Positions 16,946 through 25,182 of a stretch of 64,000 bases of DNA are shown here, piece by piece. The DNA comes from Streptomyces sp. NBC_01381 (GTDB lineage Bacteria > Actinomycetota > Actinomycetes > Streptomycetales > Streptomycetaceae): NCBI RefSeq assembly GCF_026340305.1, contig NZ_JAPEPI010000002.1, positions 3,348,001 to 3,412,000 on the forward strand. The letters run 5' to 3'. Each line of letters opens with the position of its first letter. Position 1 is the stretch's first letter. The translations under genes and the position numbers were made by a program. The notes beneath the pieces are model-generated. The model worked only from the letters and a program-made list of their open reading frames with translations, did no database searches and was not told the origin of the DNA.

Positions 16946-17908
16946 TCAGCCCTTGCGGGTCTTGACCTCTTCGGTGAGGGCGGGGACGACGTCGAAGAGG
17001 TCGCCGACCACGCCGTAGTCGACGAGGTCGAAGATCGGGGCCTCGGCGTCCTTGTTGATCGCCACGATCGTCTTCGAGGTCTGCATGCCCGCCCGGTGCT
17101 GGATCGCACCGGAAATACCCGAGGCGATGTACAGCTGCGGCGAGACACTCTTGCCGGTCTGGCCGACCTGGTTGGAGTGCGGGTACCAGCCCGCGTCCAC
17201 CGCGGCACGCGAGGCACCCACCGCCGCACCCAGCGAGTCGGCAAGCGCCTCGATGATGTGGAAGTTCTCGGCGCCGTTGACACCACGGCCACCGGAGACC
17301 ACGATCGCGGCCTCGGTCAGCTCCGGACGCCCCGTCGCCTCACGCGGCGTCCGCGCGACAACCTTCGTGCCCGTCGCCTGCTCGGAGAACGACACGCTCA
17401 GCGCCTCGACCGTGCCGGCGGCCGGGGCGGCCTCCACGGCCGCGCTGTTGGGCTTGACCGTGATGACCGGGGTGCCGGTGGTGATGCGGGACTTGGTGGA
17501 GTAGGAGGCGGCGAACGCGGCCTGCGTGGCCACCGGCCCCTCATCGCCCGCCTCGAGGTCGACGGCGTCGGTGATGATGCCGGACTTGATCCGCACCGCC
17601 AGACGCGCGGCGATCTCCTTGCCCTCCGCCGAGGACGGCACCAGCACCGCGGCCGGGGACACGGCCGTGTAGGCGGCCTGCAGGGCATCGACCTTCGGCA
17701 CGACCAGGTAGTCGGCGAACTCCGGCGCATCGGCGGTCAGGACCTTCACCGCGCCGTGCTCGGCAAGCACCGCGGCGGTCTCGGCGGCACCGTTGCCCAG
17801 CGCCAGGGCGACGGGCTCGCCGATGCGGCGGGCCAGCGTCAAAAGCTCCAGGGTGGGCTTGCGGACGGCACCGTCCACGTGGTCGACATAGACGAGAACT
17901 TCAGCCAT
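16946..17908 (-). CDS. etfA: Electron transfer flavoprotein subunit alpha
   Basis: A 320-aa FAD-binding subunit of ETF, which takes electrons from acyl-CoA dehydrogenases and passes them to ETF-quinone oxidoreductase. The C-terminal FAD signature PQLYIASGISGAIQHRAG is at residues 257-274, with VVSGGRGV (204-210) before it. It follows etfB with about 60 bases between stop and start, the usual beta-alpha order. Cytosolic heterodimer with EtfB. Regulation is probably through the inverted repeat upstream of etfB. Confidence 0.96.
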   Translation of the reverse strand: MAEVLVYVDHVDGAVRKPTLELLTLARRIGEPVALALGNGAAETAAVLAEHGAVKVLTADAPEFADYLVVPKVDALQAAYTAVSPAAVLVPSSAEGKEIAARLAVRIKSGIITDAVDLEAGDEGPVATQAAFAASYSTKSRITTGTPVITVKPNSAAVEAAPAAGTVEALSVSFSEQATGTKVVARTPREATGRPELTEAAIVVSGGRGVNGAENFHIIEALADSLGAAVGASRAAVDAGWYPHSNQVGQTGKSVSPQLYIASGISGAIQHRAGMQTSKTIVAINKDAEAPIFDLVDYGVVGDLFDVVPALTEEVKTRKG

Positions 17909-17968
17909 GGGACTTCAATCTCCTGCGATTACAAGGGAAGTAGGGCGGGTTGACGGGTTCGGCAGGCC

Positions 17969-18754
17969 TTAGATGAACTTCTGGCCCGCGAGGAACTCGG
18001 CCAGCTGCTTGCCGCCCTCGCCCTCGTCCTTGACGATCGTGCCCGCCGTACGGGCCGGACGCTCGGTCGCGGAGTCCACCGTCGTGAACGCACCCTCCAG
18101 ACCGACCTGATCGGCCTCCAGGTCCAGATCCGACAGGTCCCAGGACTCGACCGGCTTCTTCTTCGCCGCCATGATCCCCTTGAACGAGGGGTAACGCGCC
18201 TCGCCCGACTGGTCGGTCACCGACACCACCGCCGGCAGAGACGCCTCCAGCTGCTCGGATGCGGAGTCGCCGTCCCGGCGGCCGGTGACCACACCGTCCT
18301 CGACCTTGACCTCGGACAGCAGCGTCACCTGCGGCACACCAAGACGCTCGGCCAGCAGCGCGGGAATGACACCGGCCGTGCCGTCCGTGGAGGCCATACC
18401 GGAGATCACCAGGTCGTAGCCGGCCTTCTCGATCGCCTTGGCAAGCACCAGCGACGTACCGATGATGTCGCTGCCGTGCAGGTCGTCGTCCTCCACGTGG
18501 ACGGCCTTGTCCGCACCCATCGACAACGCCTTGCGCAGCGCGTCCTTCGCGTCCTCCGGACCCACCGTCAGCACGGTGATCTCCGCATCGTCCGCCTCGT
18601 CCGCGATCTGCAGCGCCTGCTCCACCGCGTACTCATCGAGCTCCGACAGCAGACCATCGACATCGTCCCGGTCCACGGTCAAGTCATCGGCGAAGTGCCG
18701 GTCGCCAGTGGCGTCGGGCACGTACTTCACGGTGACAACGATCCTCAAGCTCAC
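17969..18754 (-). CDS. etfB: Electron transfer flavoprotein subunit beta
   Basis: A 261-aa AMP-binding ETF beta subunit: KYVPDATGDRHF near the start, the DEYAVEQALQIADEADD helix (about 41-57), LVISGMASTDGTAGVIPALLAERL near 115-135, and the AKKKPVESWDL tail typical of the family. It is the first gene of etfBA. The promoter region is shared with the divergent tetR gene and holds a large inverted repeat (18797-18831). Confidence 0.96.
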   Translation of the reverse strand: MSLRIVVTVKYVPDATGDRHFADDLTVDRDDVDGLLSELDEYAVEQALQIADEADDAEITVLTVGPEDAKDALRKALSMGADKAVHVEDDDLHGSDIIGTSLVLAKAIEKAGYDLVISGMASTDGTAGVIPALLAERLGVPQVTLLSEVKVEDGVVTGRRDGDSASEQLEASLPAVVSVTDQSGEARYPSFKGIMAAKKKPVESWDLSDLDLEADQVGLEGAFTTVDSATERPARTAGTIVKDEGEGGKQLAEFLAGQKFI

Positions 18755-18796
18755 GCCGGCTCTCCTACCTCAGTGCGGTCCGTGATGCGAGCCTAT

Positions 18797-18831
18797 GGCA
18801 CTCAGTACCCTCTGTAAAGGTACGTAGTGCC
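18797..18831. promoter_or_regulatory. Inverted repeat operator between etfB and tetR
   Basis: GGCACTCAGTACC (18797-18809) and GGTACGTAGTGCC (18819-18831) are inverted copies with 11 of 13 matching positions and a 9-base spacer. They sit between the divergent etfB and tetR starts. Very similar boxes recur just downstream of tetR at 19617-19652, pointing to one regulator. Confidence 0.75.
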
Positions 18832-18863
18832 AAAAGGTGCTCTCCGGTGCTAGGTTTCCCGGC

Positions 18864-19595
18864 ATGACTGAGGTGCGCGGACCAGCCAAGAAGGCCCCCA
18901 TGCGAGAGGTGCTCGTCGAGGCGGCCTTCGAGCTCTTTCTCGAGCGGGGCTTCGAGCGGACCACGGTCGACGACATCGTCGCTCGGGCGGGCGTAGGACG
19001 CCGGTCGTTCTTCCGGTACTTCCCGTCGAAGGAGGACGTGGTCTTCCCCGACCACGAGCGCTGCCTTGCCGATATGTCGGCGTTCCTCGAAGATCATGAC
19101 GACGGCGACGATCCCGTGGGTGCGGTGTGCGACGCGGCCCGTCTCGTGCTGCGCATGTACGCCGCGAACCCCGAGTTCTCCGTGCAGCGTTACCGCCTCA
19201 CGCGCGAGGTGCCCGGCCTGCGTACGTATGAACTCTCCGTGGTGCGCCGCTACGAGCGCAAGCTCGCCGGATATCTGGAACGGCGCTGTGCGGAGACCCC
19301 CGACGGCGCCCTTCGCGCCGAGGTGATCGCGGCCTCCGTGGTCGCCGCGCACAACAACGGCCTGCGCTCCTGGCTGCGTTCGGGGGGCGACGGTGACGCC
19401 GAGGCCTCGGTGGACCACGCGCTGGGACTCGTACGGGAGATGTGGGGGAACGCGCAGGCCGGGCGGTCCGCCGGTGGTGCGTCCGAGGACGAGGTGATCG
19501 TGATGGTGGCCCCGAAGGGTGCCCCGATGTGGCGGGTCGTGCAGCGCATCGAGTCGGCTTTCGGGGAGGGGCGAGCGGGCGCCGAAGGGGCGTGA
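18864..19595 (+). CDS. TetR-family transcriptional regulator
   Basis: A 243-aa TetR-type protein. The N-terminal helix-turn-helix reads FLERGFERTTVDDIVARAGVG then RRSFFRYFPSKEDVVF (about residues 20-58). A ligand-binding helical domain with VQRYRLTREVPGLRTYEL follows. The start is ATG 18864; an upstream in-frame ATG at 18837 lacks family sequence. It is divergent from etfBA and followed by a DUF35-type gene, and both flanks carry GGCACT..GTACC boxes. It likely represses itself, etfBA and the downstream gene in response to an acyl-CoA-like ligand (inference). Confidence 0.9.
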   Translation: MTEVRGPAKKAPMREVLVEAAFELFLERGFERTTVDDIVARAGVGRRSFFRYFPSKEDVVFPDHERCLADMSAFLEDHDDGDDPVGAVCDAARLVLRMYAANPEFSVQRYRLTREVPGLRTYELSVVRRYERKLAGYLERRCAETPDGALRAEVIAASVVAAHNNGLRSWLRSGGDGDAEASVDHALGLVREMWGNAQAGRSAGGASEDEVIVMVAPKGAPMWRVVQRIESAFGEGRAGAEGA

Positions 19596-19616
19596 GCCCG
19601 TTCTTGGCGTCCTTTC

Positions 19617-19652
19617 GACACTCAGTACCTTTACGTTGCGGCACTCAGTGCC
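19617..19652. promoter_or_regulatory. Second pair of TetR-type boxes before the DUF35 gene
   Basis: ACACTCAGTACC (from 19618) is followed at 19640-19652 by GGCACTCAGTGCC, itself a palindrome of 5-base arms around TCA. Both match the half-sites of the operator at 18797-18831. The next gene starts at 19715, so this is a likely operator in its promoter. Confidence 0.65.
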
Positions 19653-19714
19653 ATATGGTGCGCGTGTCGCCGTGACGACGCGGCGTATCCGGGCCGACCG
19701 CAGGGGGTCGAAAC

Positions 19715-20119
19715 GTGTCCATAGCAGGAACCGAGTTGCACCAGACCGGACTTGACGAGGATCCCGATCAGCGCGAGTCGACCGGCCTGATCTATCAGCG
19801 CTGCCGCTGGTGCCAGACCGCCTCCTTCCGGAAGCTGCTGTGCCCGGTGTGCGCGTCGAGCGACCTGGAGCCGGAACGCAGTGAGGGCTACGGCGTCGTC
19901 GTGCGCTCCAATGTCGTGAACCGCTACACGGGCGTGGCACGCAACGAGTCCCTGGTCCGCTTCCCCGAAGGCTTTGTGTTCCGCTGCCGCGTCGTGGGCG
20001 CCGCCCCGAACCTGGTCTGGGTCGGGGCACGGGTCCGCCCGGTGACTGGTACGGACCCCGAGGCGGGCGAAGTCGTCTTCGAGCTGTGCGACGCGAGCGG
20101 GCGCGCGGACTGGTTCTGA
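19715..20119 (+). CDS. Zinc-ribbon/OB-fold protein (DUF35 family)
   Basis: A 134-aa protein with an N-terminal rubredoxin-like zinc ribbon, CRWCQTASFRKLLCPVC (about residues 30-46), followed by an OB-fold (YGVVVRSNVVNRYTG, FVFRCRVVGAAPN, VWVGARVRPV). This layout is that of the DUF35 proteins that accompany thiolases and lipid-transfer or acyl-CoA enzymes and are thought to bind acyl-CoA. GTG 19715 has a GGGGG run nearby as ribosome binding site. TetR boxes lie in its promoter, linking it to etfBA control. No thiolase is adjacent. Confidence 0.85.
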   Translation: MSIAGTELHQTGLDEDPDQRESTGLIYQRCRWCQTASFRKLLCPVCASSDLEPERSEGYGVVVRSNVVNRYTGVARNESLVRFPEGFVFRCRVVGAAPNLVWVGARVRPVTGTDPEAGEVVFELCDASGRADWF

Positions 20120-20210
20120 GGGTCCGTCGTGCGCCGTTAGAGTTTCGCCGACTCTCTGACGCATGTCCGCACCCTCTCCGGGCAGCCCCCACCCGCCCAC
20201 TGGAGTCCCC

Positions 20211-20696
20211 ATGAGTACGTCCGCCGCCACCGCTCCGGTGTTCGTCGGCCCGGAGCAGACCGCCGCCGCCGGGCAGGGACAGATCACCGTCGCGTGGTCG
20301 CTGAGCGGGCACGCACGGGACCTCGACGCCAATGTCATCCGGCTCGCGCCCGGCGCGGGCATCGGCGAGCACACGGAGGCCGCGCTGGGCGTCCTCGTGA
20401 CCGTGCTGCACGGCGAGGGTGAACTCCGTACGCCGGGCGGGTCATGGCCGCTGACGCCCGGTGCCCTGGTGTGGCTTCCGGCCGGCACGACCCGCTCCGT
20501 GCAGGCGGCGGACGCGGGCCTCGTCTACACCACCGCCCACCGACGGCGCCCACCCCTCGGCATCAGCCCCGCCCCCGGCTCTGACGCCGGAGAGCCCGCC
20601 TGCCTCCTCGACCGCGTCTGCCCCGAGTGCGGCCGCCTCGCCGCGGAGCGCGACGCCCGTTACTGCGCACGCTGCGGGACGGCCCTGGGCGAGTAG
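20211..20696 (+). CDS. Cupin-domain protein with C-terminal zinc ribbon
   Basis: A 161-aa protein. A single cupin barrel (about residues 25-115) has GAGIGEHTEAALGVLVTVLHGEGEL and TPGALVWLPAGTTRSV, the two cupin motifs, although the metal ligands are incomplete. After a proline-rich linker a C-terminal ribbon with two pairs, CPECG and CARCG, should bind zinc. ATG 20211 follows GGAG; an upstream ATG at 20163 has no such site. Function unknown; possibly a small-molecule sensor or scaffold. Confidence 0.8.
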   Translation: MSTSAATAPVFVGPEQTAAAGQGQITVAWSLSGHARDLDANVIRLAPGAGIGEHTEAALGVLVTVLHGEGELRTPGGSWPLTPGALVWLPAGTTRSVQAADAGLVYTTAHRRRPPLGISPAPGSDAGEPACLLDRVCPECGRLAAERDARYCARCGTALGE

Positions 20697-20700
20697 CGGC

Positions 20701-21303
20701 TCAGCAGTCCCCGTCGGCGCTCGTCACCGCGAACTTGTAGCTCGGCATGGTCACCGTCCCCGCGCCGCCCGCCACGCCCGGGGGTTCGTAGTCGTCGCCC
20801 TTGGACCTGGTGCGCTCGACCCGCACGCAGAAGCTCGCGGCCGCGCCGGAGCCGGTCACCGTGTAGCCCGCGCCGGACGCCGTGTTGGCATCGGCGGGTA
20901 CGGCGTCCACGCCGGTCTGCGGGGAGTCGCCGCCGCCCTGCTCGACGACCTCGTCCTCGATCATGCGCGCGTACTCGTCGTCGAAGCCGCTGTCGTCGCC
21001 GTAGATGTCACCGAAGCGGGATGTGCCGTCGAGCGCCGTCGTGGCCTGGCCGACGGCGCTGGTCAGCTCGTCGTCGCTCCACTCCACGTCGTCGGATGCG
21101 GTCATGAGCTGAAACGCCATGAAGACCGAGACGCCCGCCATGCCGAAGAGGACGACGCGCCCGACGGTGAAGGCGGCATCGGGCAGTTCGGACGCCGACG
21201 GATTGAGGGACCGGCGCCAGCCACGGACGCGGTCCGCCGTGAGCGAGGCCATGGCGGCGAGCGCGGCGGCCAGCACGAAGCTGAACACGACCATCCCTGT
21301 CAC
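20701..21303 (-). CDS. Membrane protein of unknown function
   Basis: A 200-aa protein with two predicted membrane segments near the N-terminus (MVVFSFVLAAALAAMASL and VVLFGMAGVSVFMAFQLM, about residues 4-21 and 50-67). An acidic, probably extracytoplasmic domain of about 130 residues follows, with a pair of late Cys (SFCVRVE and the terminal DGDC). I do not recognise a family. Its stop is close to that of the convergent cupin gene. The P-type ATPase gene lies upstream on the same strand. Confidence 0.75.
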   Translation of the reverse strand: MTGMVVFSFVLAAALAAMASLTADRVRGWRRSLNPSASELPDAAFTVGRVVLFGMAGVSVFMAFQLMTASDDVEWSDDELTSAVGQATTALDGTSRFGDIYGDDSGFDDEYARMIEDEVVEQGGGDSPQTGVDAVPADANTASGAGYTVTGSGAAASFCVRVERTRSKGDDYEPPGVAGGAGTVTMPSYKFAVTSADGDC

Positions 21304-21388
21304 ACCTGACCCCCGCTCTCCGGCGCCCCACAGTACTCAACCGCCACACGGGCAACGCCGGGACGGTCCCGCTCACGCCCCGAGCCCC

Positions 21389-23368
21389 TCAGCTCCCCGC
21401 CTCGGGCCACGCCGAATCCCGCAGCAGGCGCAGCCCGTTGAGCCCCACGATCACCGTGGAGCCCTCGTGGCCGAGTACGCCAAGCGGCAGTGGCAGGGTG
21501 CCGATGAGGTCCCAGGCGACCAGGACGGTGATGAACGCGCCGGCGATCACCAGGTTCTGTACGACGAGTCCCCGGGCGCGGCGGGAGAGGGCGATCACCT
21601 TGGGCACGGTGGTGAGTTCGTCGCGCACGATGACGGCGTCGGCGGTCTCCAGGGCGAGGTCGGAGCCGGCCCGGCCCATGGCGATGCCGGTGTGGGCGGC
21701 GGCGAGGGCGGGTGCGTCGTTGACGCCGTCGCCGATGACCAGGACCTTGCGTCCGTCGCCTGCCGCCGCGCGCACCGCCGCGACCTTGTCCTGGGGGAGC
21801 AGCCCGGCGCGTACGTCATCGATGCCGACCTCTGTCGCGAGGCGGGCCGCGGCCTGGGAGTTGTCGCCGGTGAGCAGCATCGGCGGCGTGCCCGTGAGCG
21901 TCTCCAGGGAGGCGACGGTCGCTGCGGCGTCCGGGCGGAGCCGGTCTGCGATGCCGATGACGCCCACGGGGGTCCCGTCGCGCAGCACGAGGGCCGCGGT
22001 CTGGCCCTCGTCGCCCAACTGGCGTACCCATGCGCCCGCCTTGTCGTGCGCGTCGTCCGTGGCTGCCGCGCCGAGCAGCCGCGCAGGCGCGCCGACCTCG
22101 ACGGCCGAGCCCTCGACCGTGGCGCTCACGCCGATGCCGGGCGCCGAGGCGAAGTCCGTCACCGCCGGGATGTCCAGGCCGCGCGTGCGGGCGGCGTCGA
22201 CGACGGCGCGGGCGAGCGGATGTTCGCTGCGGTGCTCGGCGGCCGCCGCGAGCGCGAGCAGGGCGTCGTCGGTCAGGCCGCTGCCGGGCAGCGGGCGCAG
22301 GGCGGTCACCCGGGGAGTGCCCTCGGTCAGCGTGCCCGTCTTGTCGATGGCGACCGCGTCGACCTCGCCCAGGCGCTCCATCACGACGGCCGACTTGACC
22401 AGGACGCCGTGCCGCCCCGCGTTGGCGATCGCCGAGAGCAGCGGCGGCATGGTGGCGAGCACCACCGCGCACGGCGAGGCCACGATCATGAACGTCATGG
22501 CCCGCAGCAGAGCCCCCGTCAGGTCGTCGCCGAGCGCGAGCGGCACCGTGAACACGGCGAGCGTGGCGAGCACCATGCCGAGGGAGTAGCGCTGCTCGAC
22601 CTTCTCGATGAACAGCTGTGTCGGCGCCTTCGTCTCCGACGCCTCCTCGACCATCGCCACGATCCGCGCGATCACCGAGTCCGACGCGTCGCGCCCCACC
22701 CGCACCCGCAGCGCACCCGCCCCGTTCAGCGTCCCCGCGAACACCTCGTCACCGGCCTCCTTGGTGACCGGCAGCGGCTCCCCGGTGATCGTCGCCTGGT
22801 CGACGTCGCTGACGCCCTCAAGGACCTCGCCGTCCGCGCCGACCCGCTCACCGGGACGTACGAGCACGACGTCGCCGACCTTCAACTCGCCGCTGCCCAC
22901 GGTCTCTTCGCCGCCCCCGTCGGTCAGCCGCGTCGCCGTGGCGGGCGCGAGGTCGAGCAGGCTGCGGACCGAGTCGGCGGTGCGGGCGGTGGCCAGGGCC
23001 TCCAGGGCGCCCGACGTGGCGAAGATGACGATCAGGAGCGCGCCGTCCATCACCTGCCCGATCGAGGCCGCGCCGACCGCCGCGACGATCATCAGCAGAT
23101 CCACGTCCAGGGTCTTCTCGCGCAGCGCCCGCAGCCCGGCGAGCGCGGGCTCCCAGCCGCCGGTGACGTACGCGACCGCGTAGAGCGGGCCCCAGAGCCA
23201 CGTGGCGGCCCCCGTCAGCTGGAGCGGCAGCGCGATCAGGAACGCGACCGTGGCCGCCGCGGCCCAGCGGGCCTCGGCGAGCGCGAGGACCCGGGTGCGC
23301 CGGCGCGGAGCCGACGCCGCCGCGGCGGAGGGCGCCTGGTCGGGGCGTGGGATCAGGGTGGTGGGCAT
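21389..23368 (-). CDS. P1B-4-type heavy metal-transporting ATPase
   Basis: A 659-aa P-type ATPase. Actuator motif TGEPL (195-199), transmembrane metal site SPC (298-300), phosphorylation motif DKTGT (Asp342), and a late transmembrane HEGST (634-638). SPC together with HEG(G/S)T defines the P1B-4 subgroup, which exports Co2+, Fe2+, Ni2+ or Zn2+ rather than copper. There is no N-terminal metal-binding domain, also usual for this subgroup. It is divergent from an ArsR sensor with a perfect operator between them, so it is probably induced by the exported metal. Confidence 0.92.
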   Translation of the reverse strand: MPTTLIPRPDQAPSAAAASAPRRRTRVLALAEARWAAAATVAFLIALPLQLTGAATWLWGPLYAVAYVTGGWEPALAGLRALREKTLDVDLLMIVAAVGAASIGQVMDGALLIVIFATSGALEALATARTADSVRSLLDLAPATATRLTDGGGEETVGSGELKVGDVVLVRPGERVGADGEVLEGVSDVDQATITGEPLPVTKEAGDEVFAGTLNGAGALRVRVGRDASDSVIARIVAMVEEASETKAPTQLFIEKVEQRYSLGMVLATLAVFTVPLALGDDLTGALLRAMTFMIVASPCAVVLATMPPLLSAIANAGRHGVLVKSAVVMERLGEVDAVAIDKTGTLTEGTPRVTALRPLPGSGLTDDALLALAAAAEHRSEHPLARAVVDAARTRGLDIPAVTDFASAPGIGVSATVEGSAVEVGAPARLLGAAATDDAHDKAGAWVRQLGDEGQTAALVLRDGTPVGVIGIADRLRPDAAATVASLETLTGTPPMLLTGDNSQAAARLATEVGIDDVRAGLLPQDKVAAVRAAAGDGRKVLVIGDGVNDAPALAAAHTGIAMGRAGSDLALETADAVIVRDELTTVPKVIALSRRARGLVVQNLVIAGAFITVLVAWDLIGTLPLPLGVLGHEGSTVIVGLNGLRLLRDSAWPEAGS

Positions 23369-23425
23369 GACGAAGTGACCCTTCGCGGGCTGGGGAACGG
23401 CGACCTCATCACCGTACAGGAATGA

Positions 23426-23441
23426 ATGAACAGCTTTTCAT
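23426..23441. promoter_or_regulatory. ArsR/SmtB-type operator ATGAA-N6-TTCAT
   Basis: A perfect inverted repeat ATGAACAGCTTTTCAT in the 95-base gap between the divergent ATPase and arsR genes. ATGAA-N6-TTCAT is the core of operators for SmtB/NmtR/CzrA-type sensors. The region is noticeably AT-rich compared with its surroundings. Confidence 0.8.
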
Positions 23442-23463
23442 GTGTCGTCGATAGGATGACGCC

Positions 23464-23829
23464 ATGGGCCACGGAGTCGACGACAAGAGCACCGCCACCA
23501 CACGAGATCGCCTGGACACCGTGGGGGCCGCCGAAGTCGCCGCCACCCTCCAGGCCCTGGCGACGCCCTCCCGGCTGCGGATCCTCGCCCGACTGCAGGA
23601 AGGGCCCTGCGCGGCCGGCGATCTGGCCGATGCGGTCGGCATGGAACAGTCCGCCTGCTCGCACCAGTTGCGCCTGCTGCGCAACCTCGGCCTGATCACC
23701 GGGGAGCGGCAGGGCCGCTCGGTCATCTACGCCCTCTACGACCACCACGTCGCCGAACTCCTCGACCAGGCGCTCTTCCACGTCGAGCACCTGCGCCTCG
23801 GTCTGCGGGACACCCCGCGGGGCGGCTAG
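23464..23829 (+). CDS. ArsR/SmtB-family metal-sensing repressor
   Basis: A 121-aa winged-helix repressor: ALATPSRLRILARLQ, the recognition helix QSACSHQLRLLRNLGLI, and the wing ERQGRSVIYAL. The C-terminal alpha5 helix has Asp93, His95, His106 and His109 in the spacing D-x-H...H-x-x-H, the alpha5 site of zinc, nickel or cobalt sensors such as CzrA and NmtR. The alpha3 Cys box of arsenic/cadmium sensors is not present in its usual form. It lies divergent to the P1B-4 ATPase and 33 bases before the crcB pair, so a single transcript could cover all three. Confidence 0.92.
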   Translation: MGHGVDDKSTATTRDRLDTVGAAEVAATLQALATPSRLRILARLQEGPCAAGDLADAVGMEQSACSHQLRLLRNLGLITGERQGRSVIYALYDHHVAELLDQALFHVEHLRLGLRDTPRGG

Positions 23830-23862
23830 CCTGAGGGCGGCAGTGATCTTTCGGGCGGGGGA

Positions 23863-24270
23863 GTGAGGACGTACGGCGTGTGGCCCGTGGTGGCGGTCGT
23901 GGCCCTCGGCGGTGCCATCGGCGCGTCGGCCCGCTACGGCGCGTCCCTGATCTGGCCGACCGCCCCTGACGCGTTCCCCTGGACCACGCTCCTCGTGAAC
24001 GTCGTCGGCTGCGCCGTCATGGGCGTCTTCATGGTGCTGCTCACCGAACTGTGGACCGCCCACCGTCTGCTGCGGCCCTTCTTCGGCACCGGCGTCCTCG
24101 GCGGCTTCACCACCTTCTCGACGTACGCCGCCGACATCGAGCGCCTGGTGGACGGCGGCCACGTCCGCACGGGCCTGGCCTATCTCGGACTGACCGTGCT
24201 CGCGGCCCTCGGCGCGGTGTGGAGCGCGGCGTGGGCGACCCGCCGCGTGGTTGCGGGGAGGCGACGGTGA
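23863..24270 (+). CDS. crcB: Fluoride ion exporter CrcB/FluC, first copy
   Basis: A 135-aa membrane protein with four predicted helices and family motifs GGAIGASARYG (about 17-27), TLLVNVVGCAVMG and GTGVLGGFTTFSTYA. FluC channels are dual-topology dimers that let fluoride out. In many actinomycetes two non-identical subunits form the channel, and the overlapping second copy fits this. GTG 23863 follows GCGGGGGA. No fluoride riboswitch is visible in the short gap after arsR. Confidence 0.92.
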   Translation: MRTYGVWPVVAVVALGGAIGASARYGASLIWPTAPDAFPWTTLLVNVVGCAVMGVFMVLLTELWTAHRLLRPFFGTGVLGGFTTFSTYAADIERLVDGGHVRTGLAYLGLTVLAALGAVWSAAWATRRVVAGRRR

Positions 24271-24641
24271 ACTGGCTCTGCGTGGTGGCCGGGGCGATGA
24301 TCGGCGCCCCGCTGCGCTTCCTCACCGACCGTGCCATGCAGGCGAGATACGGCACGGCCTTCCCGTGGGGGACGTTCGCGGTGAACGTCCTGGGCAGCCT
24401 GGTCCTCGGCGTGCTCACCGGAGCCGTCGTCGCGGGCGCCGCCGCCTCGCAGCTGCAGCTGTTCCTCGGCACCGGCCTGTGCGGCGCCCTGACGACGTAC
24501 TCGACCTTCTCGTACGAGACGCTGCGGCTGGCCGAGGGCGGAGCGCGCTTCTACGCCGCGGCCAACGTCCTTGGCAGTGTCGTCGCGGGGCTCGGCGCGG
24601 TCTTCGCGGGCGTGGCGTTCGCCGAGGCGGTGTGGGCGTGA
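24267..24641 (+). CDS. crcB: Fluoride ion exporter CrcB/FluC, second copy
   Basis: A 124-aa paralogue of the preceding gene: GAMIGAPLRFLTDRAM, WGTFAVNVLGSLVLGVL and GLCGALTTYSTFSYE are the matching FluC motifs, with four predicted helices. It starts at GTG 24267, overlapping the stop of the first copy by 4 bases, which suggests equimolar translation for a heterodimeric channel. A perfect terminator hairpin follows at 24682-24713. Confidence 0.92.
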   Translation: MNWLCVVAGAMIGAPLRFLTDRAMQARYGTAFPWGTFAVNVLGSLVLGVLTGAVVAGAAASQLQLFLGTGLCGALTTYSTFSYETLRLAEGGARFYAAANVLGSVVAGLGAVFAGVAFAEAVWA

Positions 24642-24681
24642 CGAGCGGCTGCGCGCCGCTCGGCGCGCAGCTTTACGGCCG

Positions 24682-24713
24682 GGGGCGCCGTCGGCCAAAG
24701 CCGACGGCGCCCC
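24682..24713. terminator. Perfect 14-base-stem terminator
   Basis: GGGGCGCCGTCGGC (24682-24695), a CAAA loop and GCCGACGGCGCCCC (24700-24713) form a perfect stem between the crcB pair and the convergent TPR gene. It can serve both directions. Confidence 0.9.
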
Positions 24714-24722
24714 GGAGTCGGG

Positions 24723-25070
24723 TCAGACGTCCGCGAAATCGCCCGAGAGGGCGGCCGCCATCCGCAGATGCGGGGCGGCGTCCGCGTCCCTGCCCTGCCG
24801 CTCCAGCGTGCGGCCGAGGAGCAGCCGGGCGTACTGCTCGACCGGGTCGAGGTCGATGACCGTACGCAGCTCGGCCTCCGCGCGCAGCAGCTGCGCCGAG
24901 TGGTAGTAGGCACGGGCGAGCAGCAGCCGCGGGGCGACCTGCTCGGGCACCTCGTCGGCCAGGTCGGCCAGGATGCGTGCCGCCGTCGCGTACTCCTTGG
25001 CGTCGAAGAACTGCCGTGCGCGCTCCCAGCGCTCGGCCGCGGTTCCGTGGCCGTAATAGGTCATCTCCAC
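24723..25070 (-). CDS. Tetratricopeptide-repeat protein
   Basis: A 115-aa protein made of two to three TPR units: ARQFFDAKEYATAARILADL, APRLLLARAYYHSAQLLRAE and ARLLLGRTLERQGRDADA. TPRs give protein-protein contacts; no other domain is present. GTG 25070 is chosen because AAGGAGG lies 5 bases upstream; ATG 25064 is close behind. It is divergent from the pirin gene. The function is unknown beyond scaffolding. Confidence 0.85.
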   Translation of the reverse strand: MEMTYYGHGTAAERWERARQFFDAKEYATAARILADLADEVPEQVAPRLLLARAYYHSAQLLRAEAELRTVIDLDPVEQYARLLLGRTLERQGRDADAAPHLRMAAALSGDFADV

Positions 25071-25182
25071 TGTTGCCTCCTTACTGGTGCGCACAACTCC
25101 GCCACGTGGTCAGAAATTCCACCGGGTGACGGGCGCGCCGCGTGCCTGCCGTCCGGCGCCCCGCGGGGCTAGGTTGTGCGAC

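Noticed and set aside
18765..20411. 548-codon open frame on the minus strand
   Set aside because: It covers the well-supported tetR, DUF35 and cupin genes on the other strand and is Arg/Gly/His-rich.
21119..23425. 768-codon open frame opposite the P-type ATPase
   Set aside because: It is an antisense shadow of a high-GC gene; the ATPase motifs are unambiguous.
23830..23862. Fluoride riboswitch before the crcB pair
   Set aside because: The gap of 33 bases is too short and lacks the conserved riboswitch core.
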